NCBI RefSeq assembly: GCF_035917675.1
Contig: NZ_CP109104.1
Location: 2,480,001 to 2,544,000, forward strand
DNA from: Streptomyces sp. NBC_01775
Lineage (GTDB): Bacteria; Actinomycetota; Actinomycetes; Streptomycetales; Streptomycetaceae
Direction: 5' to 3'
Length of the DNA stretch: 64,000 bases
The notes below the pieces were generated by a model. The model was not told where the DNA came from and did not search any database. It was given only the letters and a program-made list of their open reading frames with translations. The position numbers and the translations under genes were made by a program. Shown here in pieces: positions 42,883 to 51,661 of the stretch (position 1 is the stretch's first letter; every line of letters starts with the position of its first letter).

Positions 42883-43920
42883 TCAGTGCTCGCGCGGAGC
42901 GGGCACCACGTGGTCGGCACCGCCCGGCGCGCCCGCTCCCGGCTGCGGCGGCTGGGTCGCTCCCGCAGGAACGGTGTGCCCCGCAGGACCCGCCTGCGCC
43001 GGCTGCCCAGCCGGAGCGGGCTGCCCGGGCGCCGGCTGTGCGCCTTGACCTGCCGCGACCGGCTCGGTGTGGGCGCCGAGCAGCTGGCGCATAGCGGCCT
43101 CGGCGACGGCGGCCTCGCCCGACACAAGGGCCTCGACAACCCGGCGGTGGTGGGCGACGGATGTCTCGGTCGGCCGCTCGCAGCCGGTGGCAGGGCCACC
43201 GGAGACCTGAAGCGCGGAGGAGACGATCCCGGAGAGGTGCTCCAGCAACCGGTTGCCGGCGGCCTGGAGGATCAGACCGTGAAACTCGGCGTCGGCGCGG
43301 GAGAACGTGAGCCCGTCCCCCTGCGCGAGCGCGTGGCCCATGATCTCGACCATGTCGGCCAGCCGCTGCTGGACATCGTCACGGCTCTGCCCGGCGGCGA
43401 GGCGCGCAGCCAGCGGTTCGATGGTCCAACGCAGCTCGCACAGCTCGCGCCGCTGGCCTTCCCGCTGGGGGCCGAAGGCCCGCCATTCGATGATGTCGGG
43501 ATCCAGCAGATTCCAGTCGCTGACGGGACGCACGCGGGTGCCCACGTTGGGCCGCGCGCTGACGAGGCCCTTGGCCTCGAGGACCCGGAGGGACTCGCGC
43601 ACAACCGTACGCGAGACCTCGAAGCGCTGGCCGATCTCCTCCGGGACGAGCGGGCGGTCGGCCCCCAGATCCCCCGAGACGATCATCTGACCGAGCTGCT
43701 GGACGAGTTGGCCGTGCAGACCACGGCCACGGCTACCGGTCGCACGCCGGCCCACACGATTCATGTCAGCCTCAGAACCCTCCCACGCCGAGGCGTTGGT
43801 GGTGGTACGCGCCGTTCCCGTGGACTCGGCGTACGCGTAGCGGTCCAGCTCGCCCGGGCCAACGAGGCCGGTGTCGACGGGGCGAGCCGCGGTCATCATG
43901 GAGTGCGCAAGGGTAGTCAC
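42883..43920 (-). CDS. whiH: GntR-family sporulation regulator WhiH
   Basis: A 345-residue FadR-subfamily regulator. The winged-helix domain has HGQLVQQLGQMIVSGDL, RFEVSRTVVRESLRVLE and KGLVSARPNVGTRV. A C-terminal FCD ligand domain follows, with ADAEFHGLILQAAGNRLLEH and SVAHHRRVVEAL supplying the metal-binding histidines. The protein ends VVPAPREH and lies next to hrdB, both of which match my memory of WhiH, an early sporulation-septation regulator. A Pro/Ala/Gly/Gln-rich segment precedes the final residues and seems longer than I remember. The GTG at 43918-43920 aligns with the known start. A sigma-WhiG-like -10 lies upstream. Confidence 0.87.
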   Translation of the reverse strand: MTTLAHSMMTAARPVDTGLVGPGELDRYAYAESTGTARTTTNASAWEGSEADMNRVGRRATGSRGRGLHGQLVQQLGQMIVSGDLGADRPLVPEEIGQRFEVSRTVVRESLRVLEAKGLVSARPNVGTRVRPVSDWNLLDPDIIEWRAFGPQREGQRRELCELRWTIEPLAARLAAGQSRDDVQQRLADMVEIMGHALAQGDGLTFSRADAEFHGLILQAAGNRLLEHLSGIVSSALQVSGGPATGCERPTETSVAHHRRVVEALVSGEAAVAEAAMRQLLGAHTEPVAAGQGAQPAPGQPAPAGQPAQAGPAGHTVPAGATQPPQPGAGAPGGADHVVPAPREH

Positions 43921-44013
43921 GACCATTTGTGTCGGCGGGGCTTGAGACGGCCTTGAGGGCTATGGTGAAAAGCACACGAAAGGGTGATCGCTGACTTTCG
44001 CACAATTGACGCC

Positions 44014-44021
44014 TTATCGGA
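44014..44021 (-). promoter_or_regulatory. Candidate sigma-WhiG -10 element of whiH
   Basis: On the minus strand TCCGATAA matches seven of eight bases of the flagellar-type -10 GCCGATAA used by sigma WhiG, 94 bases before the whiH start. The matching TAAA -35 is not evident at the expected 15-16 base spacing. whiH is a known WhiG target, which makes the site plausible. Confidence 0.45.
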
Positions 44022-44151
44022 ATGGACGGACGGCGTCATCGGTGGTCAGCGCCATCTCGAGCTTCCGGACACCCGGTTGGCGGTGATCGCCGATGAACAT
44101 CTGACGGAATTCGGTGAACTCGGGAGCGATTGCCTCCCGGGTCGGCAGACC

Positions 44152-44185
44152 CCGCTCCGGCCGGAGACGACACCCGCCGGAGCGG
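44152..44185 (-). terminator. Terminator after the fused ABC transporter gene
   Basis: CCGCTCCGGC (44152-44161) pairs perfectly with GCCGGAGCGG (44176-44185) around a 14-base loop, directly downstream of the ABC gene stop at 44191. Confidence 0.65.
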
Positions 44186-44190
44186 CGGAG

Positions 44191-47025
44191 CTACCTCTGT
44201 CTTGGACGTCCGCGAAGCGAGGTCAGGACATAGACACAGAGAAGAACGGTCAGCGACAGCGCCAACGCCCGGCCAACCGGTTGAGCGCCGATGCGCAGCA
44301 CGACCGCGAACCACTGCTCCGCCCCCGAGGGCCAGGGAACCAGCATCGTCGACCGCAGCCGTTCAGGCAGCCCTTCGAGGGACTGAGCACCGGGGCCTCC
44401 CAGCAACTTGCGAACCATCGGGGCCACCAATAGCGGAACGGCGACAACAGCCGCCGCTCCAGCGGCCGTTGACCGGGACGTTCCTGCCGCCAGCACACCC
44501 GCCCACCCGCAGCCGATGCACAGCATCAGTACAACCGCGACCTGCGCTCCGAGGGAGAGCCCGGTCTCTCCCGATCCAGACGGCCCGACTGGAACAAGGA
44601 GACCGGAGAGGCTGGAGAGATCGAAAGTACCGGCGGGAAAGGTCAGCGCGCCGCTGTCCATTCCGTACAGCAAGGTGAGCGCAGCCCCATTGACCACCGC
44701 TGTCACCAGGCACAGCGCTACAGCCGTGCCCGCCGAGACCAGAAGCTTGGCTCCCAGCAGCCCTAGGCGGCGGGGCACCGGCACATGAGCGGGAACGAGG
44801 GCTGGGTATCTGAACTCCTGACCGAACGCCAGGGCCCCTAGCAATCCCGCAGCGAGTGCCGCGGGCGGCACGAAGAACGGTGACCCCGGAGGCCAGCCGG
44901 TCAACAGCTTCACCGCCGGTGACAGCCCCGCTGCGTGCTCGCTCGTGGCGCCTCCACCGACGCGAGCGACGACCAGGGCGACCGCCAGCGCCGACAGCAG
45001 CGCTGACACCAGCACCAGCCACGGCGTCCGCACCCCGAACAGCCGCCGCAGCTCATACCGCACCGGCGCCACCGGCCCCGGCCTCCGGGCCGCAGACAAC
45101 CGAGGCGGCAACCCCGCCGACATGCGCCCGTCCGGGCGAATATCCGATGGTGCGGGGGATGTGGGGGCGGATGGGGCCGAAGCAGCTGGAGGGGTCGAGG
45201 TCGCTGGAGTGGCTGGAGAGTTCGGAGCGACGGGGGAGGGGGAGGGGGAGGGGGAGGGGGAGGGTCGGGATGGTGGTGTGGGTGGGGGCGAGGCGGAAGT
45301 CTCGGAAGTGGCGGGGTCTTCAAGAGCCTCGTTGGAAGGGGGGTCTGTGAGGTCACCCGAAGGGACCGAAACCGATGTGGCACTTGAGGCAGTCGAGATA
45401 TCCGAGACCGCCGAGACATGAGAAGCCGCAGCCAAGGGAGTGGCGGAGGTCGCGGAATGGCGTGACTCCTCATCCCCGTCGCCCTCCCCCATGGCCGCCG
45501 GCACCAGCGCACCTTCCGAATCGTCTCGGTGCCCCGCCTGCTCCGACTCGCCCAGCCGTTCATCGAGGCCCGGGGCCTCTTCCGACCTGATTCCGCCCCC
45601 TTCCGTCTCGGCGTCCACGACGGCCTCGGAGCCTTTGCGGTGCCCGTCGCCATCACCGCGTCCGCCGCCGCCCGAACTGGGGCCCGGGTTCGGGCCTGAG
45701 TCGCTGCTGGCGAAGTTGCTGAACCCCAACCCCGCGACGGTCTCGGCGTCCGTCCTGGCATCGGTCTCGACTGCATCCACCCGGTCCGGCACCCCCGGCG
45801 CAGGTACCGAAACGTGTCCCGCCGCCGTTCCGGACACGCTCACGCCCCGGAGCCCAACCTCGGACTCGGCCTCGGGCTGAAGCAGGGGCTGGGACTGGGG
45901 CTGGGGCTCGCTCTCATCCTCGGTCGCGTGGTCGCCCTCAGTCTCGACCGCGACTTCCACCTCGCAGTCGATACGGGCGGGCTCAACCAGCGTGACGGCG
46001 CCCCCGCCTCTTACCTCCGACCCCGCGAGGCGGACGCTGTTCACCCCGGCGGGCAAGCCCTCTGTCCGAACCCCCGTCACTTCCCCGGATGCCCGCCCAT
46101 CAGCCCGCGCCAGCGGCCCGGGACGGTGGCTGTCCCCGGTGTCGCCGATCTCCTCTGCCAACTGGTGCACGAGGATGCCGTGCCGATAGGCCGACTCCCC
46201 CACCGCCGCGCAGTTGCTCCCGTACACCGAAACCCGGCTCCCCCCGTCGCACACCACTTCAACAACCCCCCGTCCCCTCCGGGAACGCTCAGCGCTACGC
46301 GCCTCCTGAGTCAGCACCGCCGCGAACCGCTCGGCATGAGGCGTCCGCACCGCCACGCGGGGACGCAATCGCGTCTTGGCAAAGTCCTTGGCGTCCTGGT
46401 CCGCCACCAGCCTGCCGCCGTCGACCGAGATGACCCGGTCAGCGATCCGCGCCGCCTCCTTCGGATCCCGAGAAGTGGTGAGCACCAGCCCGCCCTGCTC
46501 CGCGTATCCCCGCAGCAGCCCGTTGAGCCAGCTCGCCTCGCGAGGGGACAACCCCCGCGCCGGCTCGTCCAGCACCAGCGTGTGCGGATCACCCAGCAGC
46601 GCGGCGGCGATTCCGAGCCGACGGTCCATCCCCAGCGAGAAGTCCCCCAGCCGGTGGTGGTCAAGGCCGCTCAGCCCCACCACGTCCAGCACATCGTCCG
46701 CCCGCTCCAGCGGCACTCCCGCCACCGCCGTCAGCATCCGCAGGTGCCCCCGCGCCGTGCGAGCCGGATGTCCTGGGACGTCCCCGAGCAGCACCCCGAT
46801 CTCCCGGGCGGGGTGGGGGATCCGGTGCACCGAGCGCCCGCGGAACAGCGCCACGCCACGTCCCGGGAGGAGTTGCAGCATCAGCCGCAGCGCCTCGCTC
46901 TTACCCGAACCAGCCGGCCCCAGCAGCACAGTGACCTTGCCGGGGCACGCCTCGAAGGTGAGGTCGTCGACACTCGGCAGGCGCTTGCGCCTGGGCGTGC
47001 TGGTGAGTCCGATGGCCTGGATCAT
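44191..47025 (-). CDS. ABC transporter: ATPase fused through a long acidic linker to a membrane domain
   Basis: A 944-residue single polypeptide. An N-terminal nucleotide-binding domain (about 1-215) carries LLGPAGSGKSEA (Walker A), GDFSLGMDRRLG (signature, modified from LSGGQ) and TLVLDEPARGLSP (Walker B). A linker of about 430 residues is highly acidic and repetitive, with SPSPSPSPSP and EPQPQSQPLLQPE. The C-terminal third (about 655-944) has six hydrophobic segments beginning VRYELRRLFGVRTPWLVLV, like the ABC-2 export permeases. GGGAGAAG precedes the ATG. Substrate unknown; the linker may reach a surface partner. Confidence 0.82.
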   Translation of the reverse strand: MIQAIGLTSTPRRKRLPSVDDLTFEACPGKVTVLLGPAGSGKSEALRLMLQLLPGRGVALFRGRSVHRIPHPAREIGVLLGDVPGHPARTARGHLRMLTAVAGVPLERADDVLDVVGLSGLDHHRLGDFSLGMDRRLGIAAALLGDPHTLVLDEPARGLSPREASWLNGLLRGYAEQGGLVLTTSRDPKEAARIADRVISVDGGRLVADQDAKDFAKTRLRPRVAVRTPHAERFAAVLTQEARSAERSRRGRGVVEVVCDGGSRVSVYGSNCAAVGESAYRHGILVHQLAEEIGDTGDSHRPGPLARADGRASGEVTGVRTEGLPAGVNSVRLAGSEVRGGGAVTLVEPARIDCEVEVAVETEGDHATEDESEPQPQSQPLLQPEAESEVGLRGVSVSGTAAGHVSVPAPGVPDRVDAVETDARTDAETVAGLGFSNFASSDSGPNPGPSSGGGGRGDGDGHRKGSEAVVDAETEGGGIRSEEAPGLDERLGESEQAGHRDDSEGALVPAAMGEGDGDEESRHSATSATPLAAASHVSAVSDISTASSATSVSVPSGDLTDPPSNEALEDPATSETSASPPPTPPSRPSPSPSPSPSPVAPNSPATPATSTPPAASAPSAPTSPAPSDIRPDGRMSAGLPPRLSAARRPGPVAPVRYELRRLFGVRTPWLVLVSALLSALAVALVVARVGGGATSEHAAGLSPAVKLLTGWPPGSPFFVPPAALAAGLLGALAFGQEFRYPALVPAHVPVPRRLGLLGAKLLVSAGTAVALCLVTAVVNGAALTLLYGMDSGALTFPAGTFDLSSLSGLLVPVGPSGSGETGLSLGAQVAVVLMLCIGCGWAGVLAAGTSRSTAAGAAAVVAVPLLVAPMVRKLLGGPGAQSLEGLPERLRSTMLVPWPSGAEQWFAVVLRIGAQPVGRALALSLTVLLCVYVLTSLRGRPRQR
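45232..45263 (+). repeat. (GGGGGA)5 tract, G-quadruplex candidate
   Basis: Five near-perfect GGGGGA units on the plus strand, which is the template strand of the ABC gene; on the coding strand they encode the Ser-Pro repeats of the linker. The six-base unit keeps the frame, so length can vary without disrupting the gene. Confidence 0.85.
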
Positions 47026-47152
47026 CGCTTCTCCCGCAAAACGCGTGGCGGACGCACTCCTGCAAGATAACGCGACATTTTCGACTTTCCGGGCAACCCG
47101 CTCTACGGGCGTTCCCTACGGATCGCGTGCCCGCCCCCGAACCGGCCTCGAC

Positions 47153-47911
47153 TCAGACCTCTGGCCGCAGCATCGGAGGGTTCAGCAACGTCGCCCCTCC
47201 CGCCCTGAACAACTGTGCGGGCCGGCCTCCCTGACGGGTCGTCGTCCCGCCGGTCGGCACCAGAAACCCCGGGGTCCCCGTCACCTTCCGGTGGAAGTTC
47301 CGCGGGTCGAGGGCCACTCCCCACACCGCTTCATAGACCCTGCGCAGCTCGCCCACAGTGAACTCCGGTGGGCAGAAAGCGGTGGCGAGCGAGGAGTACT
47401 CGATCTTCGACCGTGCACGCTCCACTCCGTCCCGCAGGATCTGGTCGTGGTCGAAGGCGAGTGGTGCCTGCTGCTCGGCGTTGTCCCACCCTGTTCCGTC
47501 GCCGGACCCGAAGAGACTGTCGACCGGCGCCCACCGGGCACTGCGCGCGTCGCCGCCCGGAGTCGGCGAGGGCAGGTCGGGGGCGAGTACGAGGTGGGCA
47601 ACACTGACGACACGCATCCTGGGATCCCGCTGGGGTGCGCCGTAGGTGGCGAGCTGCTCAAGATGCGCGCCCGCATCCTGGTCCTCCGGAACGTGTGACC
47701 GCAGCCCCGTCTCCTCGGTGAGCTCGCGCGCCGCTGCCGCTTCGAGGTCTTCGTCCCCGCGGACGAAGCCACCCGGCAGTGCCCACCTCCCCTGATATGG
47801 GGGCTCTCCGCGGCGGACCGCCAGGGCGCACAGCGCATGTTTGCGCACGGTGAGCACCACGAGGTCGACGGTGACGGCAAAGGGCGGGAAGGCCGACGGG
47901 TCGTAGGGCAT
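47153..47911 (-). CDS. NUDIX hydrolase with C-terminal winged helix (NrtR-like regulator)
   Basis: A 252-residue protein. The N-terminal NUDIX domain has an intact box (starting GGFVRGDEDLE and continuing REL-EET-GL), so hydrolase activity cannot be excluded. The C-terminal third (EFTVGELRRVYEAVWGVALD and RNFHRKVTGTPGFLVPTGG) is the winged-helix domain of NrtR-type transcription factors, which bind ADP-ribose and control NAD metabolism. The ATG at 47911 follows a TATGAT -10 by six bases, so the transcript looks leaderless, and an inverted repeat overlaps the promoter. No NAD genes are adjacent. Confidence 0.87.
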   Translation of the reverse strand: MPYDPSAFPPFAVTVDLVVLTVRKHALCALAVRRGEPPYQGRWALPGGFVRGDEDLEAAAARELTEETGLRSHVPEDQDAGAHLEQLATYGAPQRDPRMRVVSVAHLVLAPDLPSPTPGGDARSARWAPVDSLFGSGDGTGWDNAEQQAPLAFDHDQILRDGVERARSKIEYSSLATAFCPPEFTVGELRRVYEAVWGVALDPRNFHRKVTGTPGFLVPTGGTTTRQGGRPAQLFRAGGATLLNPPMLRPEV

Positions 47912-47917
47912 GGCGTG

Positions 47918-47944
47918 ATCATAGTCGTCTCCCTGACGATAAAC
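47918..47944 (-). promoter_or_regulatory. Leaderless promoter with overlapping operator for the NrtR-like gene
   Basis: On the minus strand TATGAT (47918-47923) lies six bases before the ATG. An imperfect inverted repeat TCGTC-N5-GACGA (47925-47939) occupies the -10/-35 spacer. Its position suits steric repression, most simply by the gene's own product. A clear -35 was not seen. Confidence 0.55.
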
Positions 47945-48020
47945 AGTCCGTTCTCCAGCACCGCTCCCACCTCCTCCCTCCCCTCCCGCACATCGGTCCC
48001 CGCTCAGTCGAAGGGCTGCC

Positions 48021-50129
48021 TCAGCTGCTCAGATGCAAGCCCTCCGCCGCCTCTTCGACCATCGCCATGCCGAGCCGGCTGATCCGCACCGCGAACGGCT
48101 CCCCCGCCACCCTCAGCCCACTGAGCCTGAGGGCTCCCAGAGGGGCCGATTCCACCGGCCGCACCACCACCATCCCGGCGGGAACGTCTGGCCTCACCCC
48201 GGCAAGGGTGGCGAGCAGGTACACAGCGCCGGCCGCGGCGACAGCCGAGGGCCGGCATGCCGCCGGATGCGGCAACGGCGCACTTCCTTCGGTGCGCTGT
48301 TCCGCTGCGTACATCTCCGGCAGCCGGTATCCGAACGCCTCCGCCGCGTCCACGACCCCTCGAAGCAGCGAGCAGGCCTCCTTCTCGTATCCGGCCGCGG
48401 ACAGCCCAGCGACCGCCAAGGCCGTCTCCTGGATCCGCACCGCGCCGGTGCGGTGGCCGAAGGGGTTGTGCCCGTCCTCGCCTGTGCCCAGGCTTCGCAG
48501 TCCCCACCCGGAGTCCAGCGGGGGTCCGCCGAGAAGCCGGGCGAGCTGCGCCGTTCGTACTTGGTCGAGCATGCCTGGAGCCATTTGGCCCTTCGGGGAC
48601 AGTCCTGTGTCCAACAGCTCGACGGCTGCCGAGCCGAGATGGCTGTCCCAGGCCCCCGTGCGTGACAGCAGGGCCAGCGGTCGGCCGCCTCCTGGGTCAT
48701 CGCGCCAGAACTCCCCCGCGAAGTTCCTTCGCAACTCCCCTGCCCAGTCGCGCAGTTCGGATCCTCCCTGCCTGCCGCAGGTGTCCAGCAGCTCGGAACC
48801 GAGCACCGCCGCACGGTGAGCCTGTGCCTGGACTTCGCAGCGGTAGGGACCATCCGGAGCCGGATCGGGGAGGAAGACCCCGCCGTCAGATGCCTTCAGC
48901 ATCCACCGCAGACAGCGTTCGACTGGTGCCAGAAGCCCTTCGACGTCCCGCTCCGGCAGCCCCCAGAGCCTTGCTTCTGCCAGCAGCGTGGGCAGGAGCA
49001 GCGTGGCCTCGATTCCCGTGCAACTCGGCACAGCCCCGGGACCGGTGCGACGAAGCGCCCCTGGGATCTTGCCGTTGTCCTGCCCTCGACCCGCGTACTG
49101 GCTGCGCGCGAGGGTGCGCATCGTCCCTGCGGCCAGTCCCGTCCCCAGGGGGAGCAGCATCCGAGCAGCGCGCAACGACTCGGCCGGGGCCAAAGAGCAG
49201 CGCCACGGCATCCCCGCCGCCAGGTGGAGGTCGGACGGACTCTCAGTATCGCGAAGCAACAAGGCTCCAAGATCATCGAGGCTTGTCCTCAGCAGCCGGT
49301 GGACCCTGACATCGTCGCTCTCCGCCCGGAACGAGCCCCAGGAGGCGGGGTCGTCGGCCTGTGTCCCCCTCGAACCGACCTCCGTACGTGGGCTTCCGCT
49401 GTGGAGCCGGGTCCGGGACTCGTGCTCGGGCTCATGCAGCTCGATGCCAAGAACGATGCAACGGCTCTCCCCCGGATCCAGATGCCAGTCCCACTGGAGA
49501 ACTCCTGCTGATGCCCAGGCGGTGTCGGGCCCGGGGCGAGCTGTGACGGTGACATGCGCACCGTGGTCGGTCCAGCGCAGCCCGCTCACATGGACCGCCG
49601 GCGTCAGTTCGGTTCCAGGCGCGCCGACGGCGATGGCCCCCAGCGTCGCGAGGTCGGTGCCCAGACGCAGCTCTACAGGGATACGGAGGGGCCGGGGGGC
49701 GTGACTGCGCACGGTGATCCGCTCGGTGCCCTCGGCCGACCGCAGTCGTTCCACTGTGACCTGTGGATCCGGCCCGCTGTCCGACGGGGTGCGCGCTGCC
49801 GCGAGGAACCGCGCCTGGCGCGCACTCACCATCCGCCCCTGGAGCGGCACAGGCTCCTGACCTGACAGATGGAGCTGGCACCGGGCAAGGACCCGCTTCC
49901 CCCTGTCGTAGAAGCCGTCAAGCCCTTCTCCCCTCAGCTGGCCATGTTCTGGAGAGATCACCAGCGCGGGCGCGGCGGCACAGATGAGGGACGAGTGCAC
50001 CGGCCTATGTTCAAGCGGGCGCCGGACTGGAACTCCCGCACGCCCCCGCTGCGGCGGGGCCTGGCCGGGCGCCGACGACCGTGCTGTGGCAGGCCGTGGT
50101 GGCGTCTTCGTTCCCGTGCTCATGGACAT
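48021..50129 (-). CDS. Amylo-alpha-1,6-glucosidase-like (glycogen debranching enzyme N-terminal domain) protein
   Basis: A 702-residue protein. Residues about 40-270 form the beta-rich GDE_N domain (ERITVRSHAPRPLRIPVEL, then GVLQWDWHLDPGE). The C-terminal alpha/alpha barrel (about 300-690) has GMPWRCSLAPAESLRAARM and SSWGLRSLGTGEDGHNPF-like segments (written here as GWGLRSLGTGEDG) typical of bacterial amylo-alpha-1,6-glucosidases of the trehalose/maltose or glycogen-debranching group. No signal peptide is seen, so it probably acts in the cytoplasm on glycogen. GGAGGAA precedes the ATG. Confidence 0.83.
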   Translation of the reverse strand: MSMSTGTKTPPRPATARSSAPGQAPPQRGRAGVPVRRPLEHRPVHSSLICAAAPALVISPEHGQLRGEGLDGFYDRGKRVLARCQLHLSGQEPVPLQGRMVSARQARFLAAARTPSDSGPDPQVTVERLRSAEGTERITVRSHAPRPLRIPVELRLGTDLATLGAIAVGAPGTELTPAVHVSGLRWTDHGAHVTVTARPGPDTAWASAGVLQWDWHLDPGESRCIVLGIELHEPEHESRTRLHSGSPRTEVGSRGTQADDPASWGSFRAESDDVRVHRLLRTSLDDLGALLLRDTESPSDLHLAAGMPWRCSLAPAESLRAARMLLPLGTGLAAGTMRTLARSQYAGRGQDNGKIPGALRRTGPGAVPSCTGIEATLLLPTLLAEARLWGLPERDVEGLLAPVERCLRWMLKASDGGVFLPDPAPDGPYRCEVQAQAHRAAVLGSELLDTCGRQGGSELRDWAGELRRNFAGEFWRDDPGGGRPLALLSRTGAWDSHLGSAAVELLDTGLSPKGQMAPGMLDQVRTAQLARLLGGPPLDSGWGLRSLGTGEDGHNPFGHRTGAVRIQETALAVAGLSAAGYEKEACSLLRGVVDAAEAFGYRLPEMYAAEQRTEGSAPLPHPAACRPSAVAAAGAVYLLATLAGVRPDVPAGMVVVRPVESAPLGALRLSGLRVAGEPFAVRISRLGMAMVEEAAEGLHLSS

Positions 50130-50237
50130 ACGCGTTCCTCCGCTTCCTCTTCTCGGTGGACCGGCCGAGGCCGGGGCTGGCAGGGGTGTGGGTGCGCGCC
50201 GTCCGCCACTCAGGTGAACGGTGGGCGGCCTTGGGGG

Positions 50238-51521
50238 TCACGGGGCGCTGCCCTGGGCGGCGTCGGACTGCTCTCCTTCGTCATCGGACGTGCGCCGGTC
50301 TCGGTCGGCCCTCAGGCAGCGGCGCAGCAGCTCGGGGTCGAGTCCTTCGTTGCACGCCTGGTTGAGGAGTTGCGCGAAGAGGTAATCCGGATCGGTGCGC
50401 AGAGCGAGTCCGAGGGCTACCCGGGCTGTGGGGCCGTCGCCTCCCGACCAGGCAACCCAGCCGGTCAAGGTGAGCAGGGCCGCGGCATGCTCGGTGTAGG
50501 GACCGACGCAACGGCGGGAGAGAGCCCTCCAGAGGCGAAGAGCCGGACCTACGTCCATGCCTTCCATCCACTCCGCCGCCTGGTCCCGCGTCCTGCGGTC
50601 CTGGATGCCGAGGATCACAGCGGCGGACTCGTCATGGCTGAGCAGCCCGTCGTCATGCGCGTCGGCGGCTGTGTGGGTGCCCGCTGTCGTCGGTGCGGAG
50701 TGGTGGAGGCGGTCCATCAGATGTCCGACCAGCGCCAGGGTGTCGCTCCGCACCTGCTCACGGCCCTCGACGGTGAGCATCCGTTGGGTCAGGTCCGCGC
50801 TCATCGAGTCGAGCACCCGCTCCTGTTCTTCCGCGAACGGCGGCCCGAGCGGAGCGAGGCGCCTTTCCATGTCGCGGAGGGAACCGTGTACCTGCACACC
50901 GGCATAGGTCGCCGCGGCGGCCATCGCCGAGGTGCCTGGCTCGGCCAGCGGCATGCCTTCGGGCACGCAGCAGCGGGGGTCCGGGCAGCAGTAGGAAAAG
51001 TAGCGTCCGTCGGAGAGGCACAGCGCTTCGTAGACGGGCATGTCCAGCTCACCGCACGCGATGCGCAGCCGCTGCACGAGCGGCTGGAGCCGCTCCATGA
51101 TCTCTTTACCGCTGCTGCCTTCGCCTGGCTCCTGGCAGAGGAAGATGATGGCGCCGTCCGGACTGGAGCCTCGTGCCCGCGAGCTGGCGTCCAGGCATTC
51201 GGCCACCTGCGGTGCCAATGCCATCCGTTCCTCTTCCGTTTCGGGAATCCCGATCCTGAGACGACCGCCGAAGCGCCCCCGCGGCCCGTGCAGAGCTACG
51301 GCGACGATGGAGTCGTCAGGGTAGAACCCGAGGAGATACGGCAGCGCGTCAGCCAGCTCGGCGGGCCCCCGCAGGGAAATGTCGCTTCCCTCACTCTCAG
51401 AGAGAGCCCCGGCGGCCTTGTCCGTGAGCTTGTCCTCGGGGTGTTCCTGTCGCCGTCGGTCGCCTCCCGCGTGAGGGAAGTGCGGTTCGTTGCCGCTGGA
51501 GTCGCGGTCGTGGTGTGTCAT
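50238..51521 (-). CDS. DUF4192 family protein
   Basis: A 427-residue actinobacterial protein. The DUF4192 core begins ISLRGPAELADALPYLLGFYPDDSIV near residue 47 (shown here in part: GPAELADALPYLLGF), followed by alternating helices and strands. A cysteine cluster CCPDPRCC near residue 178 may bind metal or form disulfides. The C-terminal half is helical with ESAAVILGIQDRRTRDQAAE and ends in an acidic tail. Function unknown. The gene is divergent from the RecQ-like helicase across 140 bases. Confidence 0.85.
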   Translation of the reverse strand: MTHHDRDSSGNEPHFPHAGGDRRRQEHPEDKLTDKAAGALSESEGSDISLRGPAELADALPYLLGFYPDDSIVAVALHGPRGRFGGRLRIGIPETEEERMALAPQVAECLDASSRARGSSPDGAIIFLCQEPGEGSSGKEIMERLQPLVQRLRIACGELDMPVYEALCLSDGRYFSYCCPDPRCCVPEGMPLAEPGTSAMAAAATYAGVQVHGSLRDMERRLAPLGPPFAEEQERVLDSMSADLTQRMLTVEGREQVRSDTLALVGHLMDRLHHSAPTTAGTHTAADAHDDGLLSHDESAAVILGIQDRRTRDQAAEWMEGMDVGPALRLWRALSRRCVGPYTEHAAALLTLTGWVAWSGGDGPTARVALGLALRTDPDYLFAQLLNQACNEGLDPELLRRCLRADRDRRTSDDEGEQSDAAQGSAP

Positions 51522-51661
51522 GCCTCGACGGTGTCGTGCAGCGGAAAGAGGGGTCGCGAGTTATGCACAGACCGGGATCACTTATCTGCTCGTCATACAA
51601 ATCCTGGGTTTTCCACAAGCCGGGTTCGTCGGCGGCCGATGGGATCGGGTTGCATGGACGC

